NCBI GenBank assembly: GCA_018238155.1
Contig: JABCTZ010000025.1
Coordinates: forward strand, 50,780-114,779
Length of the DNA: 64,000 nt
Reading direction: 5' to 3'
DNA from: Candidatus Heimdallarchaeota archaeon
Lineage (GTDB): Archaea; Asgardarchaeota; Heimdallarchaeia; JABLTI01
Shown here: positions 25,547-34,099 of the stretch, in pieces
How positions within the stretch are numbered: the first letter of the stretch is position 1
How the letters are laid out: every line of letters starts with the position of its first letter
Notes under the pieces: generated by a model
What the model saw: the letters and a program-made list of their open reading frames with translations, nothing else
What the model was told of the DNA's origin: nothing
Database searches by the model: none
Made by a program: the position numbers and the translations under genes

Positions 25547-27739
25547 TTATGTTGCCAGTAAACCTGTTGTGAAAAGATCGTTAATGAAGAGCATTAAATT
25601 CCGCTCTGTCAATTGATCTACAAATTTCCCTTTTTTACTTTGAAGAACAATCTTATCCCACAATTTTGGCGACTGGTTTTGAAGAGATGTTATAATAATT
25701 TCTAATCGCTCAAGAGCTGTATATGATTGTCCATCAAAAACATAACAAAAACTAAGATCATCAAATGATTTCAAGATAACAAGAAGTTCTCGATACAAAA
25801 TTCTTTGTAAGGGTTTTTTACCTTTAGGTGTATCTTTAAGTATATTTGAAATTGATGAAGAAAACTCATCAATAATCATACCATTGTGCTTTATTTTTCC
25901 TTGTAAGAAAGTTTGATGGTAAATTAGACGTCCTTTAGAATTGAAAATACAAAGCATTATAGGTTTTTCTTCACGAAAATCATCTTCATCAACGATATTC
26001 TGTTTAATCTTTTTAATAACATTTTCAAACCCACTCCTTTCTACACGCTCTGCTAAGGAAAGATCTTGCTTTGTTTTAAGCTCGTTATCACCTGATTTTC
26101 TTATCATTTTATCAAATTCGTTTGAAATATTCATAGCTAATCTCTTAAATCCTTTTTCTTCCGCAATTTGCTGAGCTTGAGTAAACATAGACAGAGCTTT
26201 AACCATATCTAATTCAATTAATGCAAGATAACCCAATAGCCAATTAGATTGTGCAACAAGCCAAAACGAATCTTGTTTCTTGGCCATTTCATACAGTTGA
26301 GTCAAGTATTTCCTTATTTCAGTCAGATATACTTCTTGATTCTTTTTTCTAAGCAAATCCAATAATATATCACATAGATTAAGCAGAACTTCACCATAAA
26401 TATCAATTTTAGGTTTATCTTCGTCGGCAATTTTCTTCAAAATAGTAAAAGCACGTTCAACATCATGATCATTTTTTTGTGATTTTAAGACCAGAGCTTC
26501 TGATATTCTAGTCCAAAGATCTATTCTTTTGTTTGAAGTCTCGTTATTAATTTCTTTTAATTCCACTAAATATTGTTGAGCATTTTCTAAATCATCATCA
26601 TAAATTGAAACTGAGATAACATTAGATAATATTTTTGCTTTTGCTATTTCAATATTTAGTTCTTTATATTTCTCTAGAGACTTAAAATAATAAACTAAAG
26701 CTAAATCAAGCTCTCCTTTTCGTGCATAAACAGAACCCAATTTGTCTAAATGATAAGCGATATTTTGTTGATTGTTTAATTCTTCGAAAATTAACAAGCT
26801 TTGTTTAAAAGAAGCCAATGATAAATCTAGCTCACCTCGCAAATTATGAATTGAACCAATATTGGAAATTAGTGAACCAATTAATTTTTTATTTTCGATT
26901 TTTCTAAAAAAAGCTAGTGATCTATTTAGAAATTTCAGAGCTAAACTGAATTCTCCTTTTCCGTAGTACAACAATCCTTGATAATTGTTAGCCATTCCCA
27001 AGAGATATCTATTTTCTGATTTTTCTAGAAGTTTGAAAATTTTCTCAAGAATTAAAAAGGCTTGTTTTCGATCGCCACTTCTTAAATATCTTACAACAAG
27101 CAACAAATAGCTTCTGCATAGAGCTTCTTTATTACCATTTTTTTCTTGTATTTCTATTGAATCAAAAATTATTAATGCATTTTCCTTTTCACCAATATTG
27201 GAGTACAGATATCCAAGTCTACTCATTACTTCTGCAATTTTATCTTGCATATTAAGCTGCTTAAAAATGGTCAAACTTTTTTGAAGTTCTGCAATTGCTT
27301 TCTGTAGATTACTTATTTGCTGTTGATACATACCACATAATTTGTGATATTCAGCTTTTTGTATTTGTACTGCAGACTTTTTCTCTTCTTGTTTTACTTT
27401 TAGTTGTTCTTCAATTTGCTTAAGAACATAGAAAAGTTCATTTATTTGACCTAATTCAACATAGATTTCACCTTGAATTTCTAATGAAGTAATAATTAGT
27501 AAACTATCATCTATCGCTTTACTCAGAATCAATGATTTTGATGCTAATGCCAATGATGATGTATAATCAGATAAGAACAGGAGAAATTTGGATTTTCTTA
27601 ATAATAATTCAATATAAAAAAGAGTTTGTTTGTTGCTTTTGTTGATGTATTTGTCAATAATATTCAATCCTTCTTTATAGTTACCATTCGTAAGATACTT
27701 TTCTATTTCTATCAATATACTATGTTCATCTTGAATCAA
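25547..27739 (-). CDS. TPR protein with longin-like C-terminal domain (copy 2)
   Basis: A 730-residue tandem paralogue of 22861-25056, co-linear over its whole length. It has TPR repeats to about residue 570 (LAYHLDKLGSVYARKGELDLALVYY type) and the same C-terminal module beginning IMLCIFNSKGRLIYHQTF. The junction DLSLAERVERSGFENVIKKIKQN before the module is the best conserved part of both, which suggests it carries the function while the repeats diverge. The start is TTG 27739 (TTG ATT CAA GAT). A promoter like that of copy 1 lies at 27823-27835. The two genes are separated by a decayed gene copy, so the duplication involved a larger segment. Confidence 0.85.
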   Translation of the reverse strand: MIQDEHSILIEIEKYLTNGNYKEGLNIIDKYINKSNKQTLFYIELLLRKSKFLLFLSDYTSSLALASKSLILSKAIDDSLLIITSLEIQGEIYVELGQINELFYVLKQIEEQLKVKQEEKKSAVQIQKAEYHKLCGMYQQQISNLQKAIAELQKSLTIFKQLNMQDKIAEVMSRLGYLYSNIGEKENALIIFDSIEIQEKNGNKEALCRSYLLLVVRYLRSGDRKQAFLILEKIFKLLEKSENRYLLGMANNYQGLLYYGKGEFSLALKFLNRSLAFFRKIENKKLIGSLISNIGSIHNLRGELDLSLASFKQSLLIFEELNNQQNIAYHLDKLGSVYARKGELDLALVYYFKSLEKYKELNIEIAKAKILSNVISVSIYDDDLENAQQYLVELKEINNETSNKRIDLWTRISEALVLKSQKNDHDVERAFTILKKIADEDKPKIDIYGEVLLNLCDILLDLLRKKNQEVYLTEIRKYLTQLYEMAKKQDSFWLVAQSNWLLGYLALIELDMVKALSMFTQAQQIAEEKGFKRLAMNISNEFDKMIRKSGDNELKTKQDLSLAERVERSGFENVIKKIKQNIVDEDDFREEKPIMLCIFNSKGRLIYHQTFLQGKIKHNGMIIDEFSSSISNILKDTPKGKKPLQRILYRELLVILKSFDDLSFCYVFDGQSYTALERLEIIITSLQNQSPKLWDKIVLQSKKGKFVDQLTERNLMLFINDLFTTGLLAT

Positions 27740-28091
27740 ATTTATAACCTATCTTTTAAACATTTAAAGATTGAATTTCGCACTGACAAAATTATCATAG
27801 ATTACTGAATTATTATCTATTATTTTTTATAAAAGACTTTGGTTTTGGAATCTATAGACAAAGTCTTCACAAAAATCTACCATTTAGATATTTCTAACTC
27901 AATTTGTAGAATATTCTTGAAATATTGAATATCAAATAGAAGTGATTTGGAGTTTAATAAATTCTACAAAATAAAAGTTTAAATTTAATTCCTCCTATAA
28001 ATTTTTAACAAAAAAGAAGGAACAAGAATCTCCTGTTCATTTGATGATTTTTCCTCAACTTTTTCCATTATTCATTTCAAAAAAATAGAAC
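27740..28091. other. Non-coding gap with promoter of TPR copy 2
   Basis: No gene is seen. 27823-27835 holds TTTTTTATAAAAG, the BRE/TATA-like promoter of TPR copy 2. The remainder is AT-rich sequence between that promoter and the end of the dolichol-kinase-like gene. Confidence 0.5.
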
Positions 28092-28981
28092 CTACATTCC
28101 TGCTAGGGTTGTAAAATGAATGATTAGAAATGTAAAGACACTACAAGCAGCGGGAATGAAAAGATTATCCGTGCCCTTTATTGAAAATGTCTCGAATAAA
28201 GCAGCAATTAGAGAGGCTGTTCCTGCGAGGAAAAAGATAATCCAAATTTTAAGTTCATAAAAGTAGAAATGTACAATTAAGCATGAAACAAGAAGTATCA
28301 CAAAAGAAGCTATGAAACCTGAAAGAATACCTAACCAACTTTTTTGATTGCCAAAAATAGTCATTTTTTTCTCATCTGGAACAAATTTAATGCCAATAAA
28401 AGCAGCAATACCATCATACCAAACGAGTGGTAAAAATCCTAGATATAATACAAGAGGATACATATGAAAAACTAAAACAATCCAAGTTAATGAAATAGCA
28501 TAGAAAATTGTTCCTAACTTTTGCCCGTCCTCATAGGATCCAAGACGCATTTTTTCAATTGGTGAAAGTGGACCTGTAAGCCAATTAAGGGGGATAAATA
28601 GAGCTGGAATTAAACCAGCATAGAAACCATAATCAAATAAGAAAGGAGTAAGAAAAATGATATTTCCAACACTAATATGGATAAGTTTTCTCGAAATAAC
28701 ATCTCTGATGTTAAATTTTCTTTCTAGAACCTAGTTATTTATTTAATCTTAGTGTATATTGCACATGACTTATATTTTCAAATAGTTGTTTTGATCTTCT
28801 TTCAATTTTAGTTTATGAGTAAAAGGATTGATATTTAATTCACGGAATTTTAGATACAAAAATAGAATATAAAGTAAATCAAATATTAAACAACCAATAC
28901 CTAGAAACTTATAAAAAGGTCATTTTGATAGTCATAGACATTCATGAACATAAGGATCTTTGGACCTAAAGTTCCGAGCAT
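28092..28981 (-). pseudogene. Dolichol kinase/phosphatidate cytidylyltransferase-like gene, 5' disrupted
   Basis: The intact 3' frame (to 28550) gives 152 residues of a polytopic CTP-dependent kinase-like protein: LPLVWYDGIAAFIGIKF, then ALFETFSIKGTDNLFIPAACS, the C-terminal signature of the dolichol kinase/VTE5 group. The same frame stays open upstream without a start codon and encodes the conserved SRKLIHISVGN segment. Beyond a stop near 28733, a TM helix (LGIGCLIFDLLYILFLYLKF) lies in a second frame, and MLGTLGPKILMFM starts a third at ATG 28981. Two or more frame changes are therefore needed for a full protein. A shorter product from ATG 28550 would lack the RK-H motif. Confidence 0.6.
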
Positions 28982-29065
28982 TTTAGCTGAAGCAATATAG
29001 AGTCACAATTATAATTGAAGGAATTAGTTGAATGAAATTCTATTATTGAGATTTGATAATTATGG

Positions 29066-29491
29066 ATGAAAAAACTTGTATTTTTTTGTAAGATAGTTAG
29101 AAAAGAAACATACGCAGCTATTCTTTATGAAGATGAAGATATATTGGCATTCATGGATATAAAACCGATCAATGAGGGACATGCTTTGATCATTCCTAAG
29201 AAACATGCTGTTTTAGTTGAAGAATTAGATAATGAATTATATCTGAAGCTATTTCCAATTGCTAGTAAAATTGCAAAAAGAATTAGAGATGTAATTCCTG
29301 AAACAACAGCGTTTAATTATTTTATAGCTGATGGAAAAGATGCAGGACAAGAAGTGTTTCATGTTCACCTTCATATTATTCCTCGAAAACCGAATGATGG
29401 TTTTGGTTTTACTTTCGAAGAAGAATATTATAATCGATTATTATCCAAAAAAGAACGTGAAAAGATAAGAGATAAAATTATCCCTATATAG
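29066..29491 (+). CDS. HIT-family nucleotide hydrolase
   Basis: A 141-residue protein with the histidine triad HVHLHIIPR at about residue 100 and the partner segments DILAFMDIKPINEGHALIIPKKH and NYFIADGKDAGQEV. HIT proteins hydrolyse adenosine phosphoramidates or dinucleoside polyphosphates. As read, it starts MKKLVFFCKIVRK from ATG 29066. Four bases upstream, ATG 29062 would give the canonical zinc-bearing start MDEKTCIFCKIVRK if a run of seven T had one base fewer. So either the first metal cysteine was lost and the downstream ATG rescues the gene, or the run is one base too long in the sequence. Confidence 0.9.
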   Translation: MKKLVFFCKIVRKETYAAILYEDEDILAFMDIKPINEGHALIIPKKHAVLVEELDNELYLKLFPIASKIAKRIRDVIPETTAFNYFIADGKDAGQEVFHVHLHIIPRKPNDGFGFTFEEEYYNRLLSKKEREKIRDKIIPI

Positions 29492-29564
29492 ACTGCTGAA
29501 AAACTTTCATTAATAAACCAATTACTCTAATAATCAATAAATGAATTTAACATTGGTGGCATAA

Positions 29565-30398
29565 GTGGACATTGTTGTACTAGATGTTGTAATTCCAGTT
29601 TCAGTAACAATATTTCTTACATTAATCCATTTTGTGGGTGAAAAAATAAGTTCGCGATTGCATAAATGGCACTTTCAACTCGAGAGTTTAGGAGCAGGGT
29701 TAATGGTAGGCATTCTCTTTTTAGAGTTGTTTCCTCAAATTTCGATTGGAGCAATTGTATTGGATTTTTACATCTACATTCCATTGCTAACTGGCTTTGT
29801 TATAATTGCGCTTATTGAAAAAATTGTTTATAAAAAAATGCTAAAAGAGGATACTATAACCAATAATAGATTATCACAAATTGACAAGGAAGTGAATAAC
29901 GAAACAACCTCAGATTCAAGTGTCGAACACGAAAGCGACATTATGGAACTCGTTTGTATAATCCCAGAACAAAATGCTATTTTTGAAGCAATTGCTTTAG
30001 TTACTCATAGTTTAATGATTGGTATATTAGTTGCTTTGGTTTTTTCTGAATATCCTCTTGAAGTAAGTTTCATAATAATGATTCCTTTTGTCATTCGAGC
30101 TTTTACCGTTGCTTTCTCTGCAGAACAAATCATGGAAGATTTAAATAAAAAACCGGAAAAAATATTTCGCATTCTAGGTGTTATAACTCCATCTTTAGGA
30201 GCTTTAGCGGGAGTATTTCTTGTTTTTAATCAAATAACCTTTTTTATTATCTTTGCTTTTGCTCTAGGTTTGGTTCTTTTCACCGTCATTCGAGATATGA
30301 TCCCTCTCGGTAAAAAAGGGAAACCAATGTTCTTTCTTATCGGAGTTATCTTTACTGTTGGAATTTTCCTTCTGAATGAACTTGTACTTTTACATTAA
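29565..30398 (+). CDS. ZIP-like membrane protein
   Basis: A 277-residue protein with about eight membrane helices and a hydrophilic loop (about 95-130) after the third helix, the topology of ZIP metal transporters. Supporting pieces are LESLGAGLMVGILFLELFPQ for TM2, EAIALVTHSLMIGILVALVF at TM4 with a histidine, and a C-terminal IRDMIPLGKKGKPMFFLIGV segment. The full H-x-x-x-E metal motifs of canonical ZIPs are not complete, so the transport role is tentative. The start is GTG 29565 after GGTGG. A diverged copy of its last 23 codons survives at 31277-31348. Confidence 0.5.
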   Translation: MDIVVLDVVIPVSVTIFLTLIHFVGEKISSRLHKWHFQLESLGAGLMVGILFLELFPQISIGAIVLDFYIYIPLLTGFVIIALIEKIVYKKMLKEDTITNNRLSQIDKEVNNETTSDSSVEHESDIMELVCIIPEQNAIFEAIALVTHSLMIGILVALVFSEYPLEVSFIIMIPFVIRAFTVAFSAEQIMEDLNKKPEKIFRILGVITPSLGALAGVFLVFNQITFFIIFAFALGLVLFTVIRDMIPLGKKGKPMFFLIGVIFTVGIFLLNELVLLH

Positions 30399-30425
30399 GA
30401 GAAAAACTAAACCTCTCCTATTCTT

Positions 30426-31220
30426 TTATCTTTTTTTTCTTTTAGAGAACATTTTCTTGTAAATAGTGATTCTGAGTTTTCGAGGAAGGTTTCGAGCAAA
30501 GAAAGCTAAGAATTTATTTCTAAAACCAGGAATACTGTAGATCTTGCCTTTTTTCAAATCTTTTAAGGAGGTGCCTACAACCTTCTCAGCAGTCATGAAT
30601 TTTCTCTTATAAACAGGATGATCAGAACCATACCCCAATTTCTTATGAAAGTCAGTTATGGTAAAACCTGGGCAAAGAGCTTGAATCTTTATACCCTTAT
30701 CTCGTAATGAAAAATCAAGCGACTCTGAGAAGTAGTTTAGGAAAACTTTTGTGGCACTGTACATGGCACTTGGACTAGGTGTAAATGATGCAAGTGATGA
30801 AACATTAATAATAACACCTTTTCCTTTTGCAAGCAAACCAGGTATAATCGCATGAGTCAGTTTAAGGGTAGCGATGTTATGGACCTGAACCATATTGACA
30901 TGATTTTCGATCGCAACTTTATGGAATGATCTACTCTCTCCACCGAAACCGGCATTATTCACAAGTATTTCTAAGTTGGGAGAATTCCTTATTCGTGCCT
31001 CTGCTAGCTTTAGTTCATTTTCCTTTCCAAGATCAATTAACATATAATCAGCATTAATTCCATTTTCTTCTGTAAGTTCTTTGCAAAGCTCTTCAAGAAG
31101 ATTTTCTCTTCGACCTATAAGAATTAAATCATAACCATCGTTTGCAAATCTTCGGGCAAAGGCAGCACCTATTCCACTTGATGCTCCTGTTATTAGTGCT
31201 TTTGCTCTGCTTTTGGTCAT
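30426..31220 (-). CDS. Short-chain dehydrogenase/reductase
   Basis: A 264-residue classical SDR: cofactor loop TGASSGIGAAFARRF, then LIGRR, where the arginines suggest NADP. The adenine site is NNAGFGG, the catalytic serine is in INVSSLASF and the YSATK pair is the active site. The C-terminal 60 residues are basic (KFLAFFARNLPRKLRITIYKKMFSKRKKR), as in membrane-associated members that reduce acyl or steroid-like ketones. The substrate is unknown. The gene is convergent with the ZIP-like gene, with 27 bases between. Confidence 0.9.
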   Translation of the reverse strand: MTKSRAKALITGASSGIGAAFARRFANDGYDLILIGRRENLLEELCKELTEENGINADYMLIDLGKENELKLAEARIRNSPNLEILVNNAGFGGESRSFHKVAIENHVNMVQVHNIATLKLTHAIIPGLLAKGKGVIINVSSLASFTPSPSAMYSATKVFLNYFSESLDFSLRDKGIKIQALCPGFTITDFHKKLGYGSDHPVYKRKFMTAEKVVGTSLKDLKKGKIYSIPGFRNKFLAFFARNLPRKLRITIYKKMFSKRKKR

Positions 31221-31276
31221 AGTAAATCAAGAAAAACATACTGCTTGTGCTTAAGAGGTTTCTTGTCTCAAAGATA

Positions 31277-31348
31277 ATGTTCTTAGTTATTGGAGTTGCC
31301 TTTACTATTGGGGTTTACTTTCTGAATAAACTTATGTCTGTTCAATAA
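31277..31348 (+). pseudogene. Remnant copy of the ZIP-like gene 3' end
   Basis: Twenty-three codons and a stop, MFLVIGVAFTIGVYFLNKLM and so on, align without gaps to the last 23 residues of the 29565-30398 protein (MFFLIGVIFTVGIFLLNELV). Homology stops just upstream. This is a leftover tail of a duplicated or displaced gene. Confidence 0.7.
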
Positions 31349-31353
31349 AAAAA

Positions 31354-31612
31354 TTATCCCCCAACATCTTTTCTTTCTAGAACAACAATTCCTATTATTA
31401 GGAGGATTACAGTGATCAAAATCATTACTATCAACGAAATCAATGGGTGAATATAATTGGTTTCAGTTAGTAGGGAAGTTAAATTATTTTCAGTATCATT
31501 TGCTCCTAGGAATGCTGAGATATCTGTAAATTGATTTACATATGTTTAAAAAAAAACCTAAATTCTGTTGGAAGGATGGTATTGGTTGAAATCCGAATGG
31601 TTTTAAGAATAG
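31354..31612 (-). pseudogene. Remnant copy of the ABC permease 3' end
   Basis: The stretch matches 34104-34366, the C-terminal part of the ABC permease gene, at high nucleotide identity. Shared runs include CCCCCAACATCTTTTCTTTC and AACGAAATCAATGGGTGAAT, and the start of the match lies at the same point next to the stop codon. The reading frame is broken near 31545 by a run of A. The 3' end of the 31603 regulator gene uses its last bases. Confidence 0.75.
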
Positions 31613-32181
31613 GAGGAATATATACTGATAAGGTAATCAAATATAATTGTAAAATATTTATCAATTATTTCAGAGAATCTCTTAAACGATTTACTATTGA
31701 GAAGGAAAAACTCACTATATTTTTTCTTTAATTTAGCTTCAATGTTTAAAGAAAGAATTCTTTTATTGAAGCTTTCATTCATCATTAATATGATCTTTTC
31801 AATAGCTTTTATAGATGCTTTAGATCTAATAGCTATATAATCTAAAAGAGAGTATTTCATTTTGTAATATTTTTTCCTATCCTTAGTTTTCTTAACGATT
31901 TCAACAGTATCTAACTTTACAAGTTTTGATAATACTTCTGAGACGGTACTTCTGCCATAATTAGTAAACTTGATCAAGTAATCTTGAGTAACTGGATTTG
32001 GTTCAATCATTAATGTCTGTGTAATTGCTGTCAATTCTCTACTTCTAACATAGATTGATTGAGAGTCTATTGCACGTTTCACAAAATCTTGTTTTATCTT
32101 ATATAAAGAGTCATTTTCAATGGATTGGTTTTTTGTTAACTTTTTTTGGATAAAAGTTTCAAAGTCAATTTCAGATCCCAT
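31603..32181 (-). CDS. GbsR/MarR-like winged-helix regulator
   Basis: About 192 residues from ATG 32181 (MGSEIDFETFIQKK). The open frame continues upstream to 32283, but that part is hydrophobic and unlike a regulator. The winged helix is ITQTLMIEPNPVTQDYLIKFTNYGRSTVSEVLSKLVKLDTVEIVKKTKDRKKYYKM, the GbsR/MarR-like layout. It is followed by a helical dimerisation tail. It is divergent from the ABC export operon at 32305, with about 120 bases between, and probably controls it. Its last codons run into the permease remnant, so the original C-terminus may have been replaced. Confidence 0.7.
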   Translation of the reverse strand: MGSEIDFETFIQKKLTKNQSIENDSLYKIKQDFVKRAIDSQSIYVRSRELTAITQTLMIEPNPVTQDYLIKFTNYGRSTVSEVLSKLVKLDTVEIVKKTKDRKKYYKMKYSLLDYIAIRSKASIKAIEKIILMMNESFNKRILSLNIEAKLKKKYSEFFLLNSKSFKRFSEIIDKYFTIIFDYLISIYSSYS

Positions 32182-32304
32182 GTTTTCATTTGCAAGTGTT
32201 AGAATATAATTGGGATTTAACAGATATTTATATTCATGAACATTACAATAAAAAATAGATGCTAGAAATAGAGAGAGTATCACAAAAATTTAGGAGAAAT
32301 CGTA

Positions 32305-33240
32305 TTGAGTAAGACCATTCAAAATATCATTCTGAATGTTTCAAATATAACTAAAATTTATGGAAGAGATATTTCCATAGGAAAAAGGACTATTAGAAAA
32401 CGAGTTGTTGGAGCAGAGAATGTTTCCTTTGATGTAATGAAAGGAGAAATCTTTGGCTTCCTGGGACCAAATGGTTCTGGAAAAACAACAACTATTAGAT
32501 CTATTCTTGACTATTTACATATTCAAGAAGGCGAGATAACTGTCTTTGGCTTAGATCATCATAAAGATGCATTAAAAATTAGAAAGAGAATTGGCTATGT
32601 TTCTGGTGATATGGCACTCTATGAAAATTTCACAGGTTTGGAATTGATAAATTATTTTAACAAACTAAGAAAACATGATGAAGAATTCTTAGTAGAATTA
32701 AAGTCAATATTCACTGTTGATTTAGATAGAAAAGTAAGGACTCTTTCTAAGGGTAACAGACAACAGATTGGTTTAATTCTTGCTTTAGCTTCTAAACCAG
32801 AATTCCTAATTTTGGATGAACCATCATCAGGATTAGACCCACTAATAACAGCACAATTTCATCGACTATTGAAACGATTAAAGACAGAGGGAACTACCAT
32901 ATTCCTAAGTTCACATGATCTTTCTGAAGTGCAAAGTATCTGTGACCGCGTGGGTATTATAAAAGATGGAAAGATTATTCTCGTTGAAGAAATGGAAAGC
33001 TTACGGTTGAAATTCTTACAGATTGTCGATGTAACATTTTTAGATAAGACACCATCAAAGGATGAATTATTAACTTTAGAAAATGTCCTCGAGATTAAAG
33101 AAAGAAACACACATCGTTATAATTTACGAATAAAGGAGGATGTGAATGAGATTATTCAATTTCTTTCAACATACTCAATAAGTAGATTGGAAATAAAAGA
33201 TGCTTCTCTGGAAGAAATTTTTCTACATTATTATGAATAG
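32305..33240 (+). CDS. ABC transporter ATP-binding protein (ABC-2 type)
   Basis: A 311-residue ATPase: Walker A FLGPNGSGKTTTIRS, signature RTLSKGNRQQIGLI, Walker B FLILDEPSSGLDPL, H-loop FLSSHDLSEV, and a C-terminal extension of about 80 residues typical of drug/antibiotic or NatA-like exporters. The signature serine-glycine is SKGN, a common archaeal variant. The start is TTG 32305, placed nine bases after AGGAGA. The permease gene begins 12 bases downstream, so the pair forms a complete exporter probably acting as two dimers. The cargo is unknown. The divergent GbsR-like gene is the likely regulator. Confidence 0.93.
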   Translation: MSKTIQNIILNVSNITKIYGRDISIGKRTIRKRVVGAENVSFDVMKGEIFGFLGPNGSGKTTTIRSILDYLHIQEGEITVFGLDHHKDALKIRKRIGYVSGDMALYENFTGLELINYFNKLRKHDEEFLVELKSIFTVDLDRKVRTLSKGNRQQIGLILALASKPEFLILDEPSSGLDPLITAQFHRLLKRLKTEGTTIFLSSHDLSEVQSICDRVGIIKDGKIILVEEMESLRLKFLQIVDVTFLDKTPSKDELLTLENVLEIKERNTHRYNLRIKEDVNEIIQFLSTYSISRLEIKDASLEEIFLHYYE

Positions 33241-33252
33241 GAGGACAAAAAA

Positions 33253-34053
33253 ATGGTACATATTCTATTAAAAAATATGAAAAAGAGTATATTGTCAGGT
33301 ATTCTACCGCCTTTAATTATTGTTCTCATGATAATAATGATTTCTGGCATATGGCCTTCAGTAAAGGTTCATATGGCAACCTTTGCAGACATATTAGAAA
33401 ATCCTGTTTATGAAGCAATGCTAGGACAATTAGGATTAGCTGATATCAGTACATTTCAAGGATTCTTGAGTATCGAAATTTTTACTATGTTAGAGATGAC
33501 TATGATTTTCATCACAATGCTCATACCCGCAAGGATGATTACATCAGAAGTCGATAAAAGAACATTAGATATTACAATAAGTTACCCAATTACTCGTTGG
33601 CGATTAATCCTTGAGAAATTTGGTGCCTATCTAATCTACAATCTTCTCTATCCTATATTATTGATAACTACAACAATAATTGCCAATGAGATTTTGAATG
33701 AAGATATTAATTATACCCTTCTATCATATGCTGCAATTGGCTCATGGTTACTCTTCTTCGCTTTAGGTGCTATCTCATTACTTTGTGGAGCAGTTTTTCT
33801 CGAAGGCAAAAAAGCTATCGCAGCTGCCGCTGGAATAATTTTAGGTATGTGGGTACTAGTAAGATTTAGCGGATTTGTTGAAGAATTAGATTTCCTCAAA
33901 TACATGTCACTTTTCCATTATCTAAATGCGGCAGTAATATTCAATGCCGGTAAAATGCCATTAGATGAACTCTTCATTGTAATAGGTGTCGGTTTGGCAG
34001 CATTAATCAGTGCGTTAATTATTTTTGAAAAGAGGGAATTAACTATCGTCTAA
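33253..34053 (+). CDS. ABC-2 type permease
   Basis: A 266-residue integral membrane protein with six helices, including an internal KRTLDITISYPITRWRLILEKFGAY segment characteristic of ABC-2 permeases, where the cytosolic coupling helix contacts the ATPase. A GGAGG sequence sits nine bases before ATG 33253. It is the partner of the ATPase at 32305. It is unrelated at sequence level to the permease at 34100, apart from general family plan, and convergent with it. Confidence 0.88.
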   Translation: MVHILLKNMKKSILSGILPPLIIVLMIIMISGIWPSVKVHMATFADILENPVYEAMLGQLGLADISTFQGFLSIEIFTMLEMTMIFITMLIPARMITSEVDKRTLDITISYPITRWRLILEKFGAYLIYNLLYPILLITTTIIANEILNEDINYTLLSYAAIGSWLLFFALGAISLLCGAVFLEGKKAIAAAAGIILGMWVLVRFSGFVEELDFLKYMSLFHYLNAAVIFNAGKMPLDELFIVIGVGLAALISALIIFEKRELTIV

Positions 34054-34099
34054 TTCTCTTCTTTGCTTCTTTTTATAATTACATTTAATAAAAAAGAAA

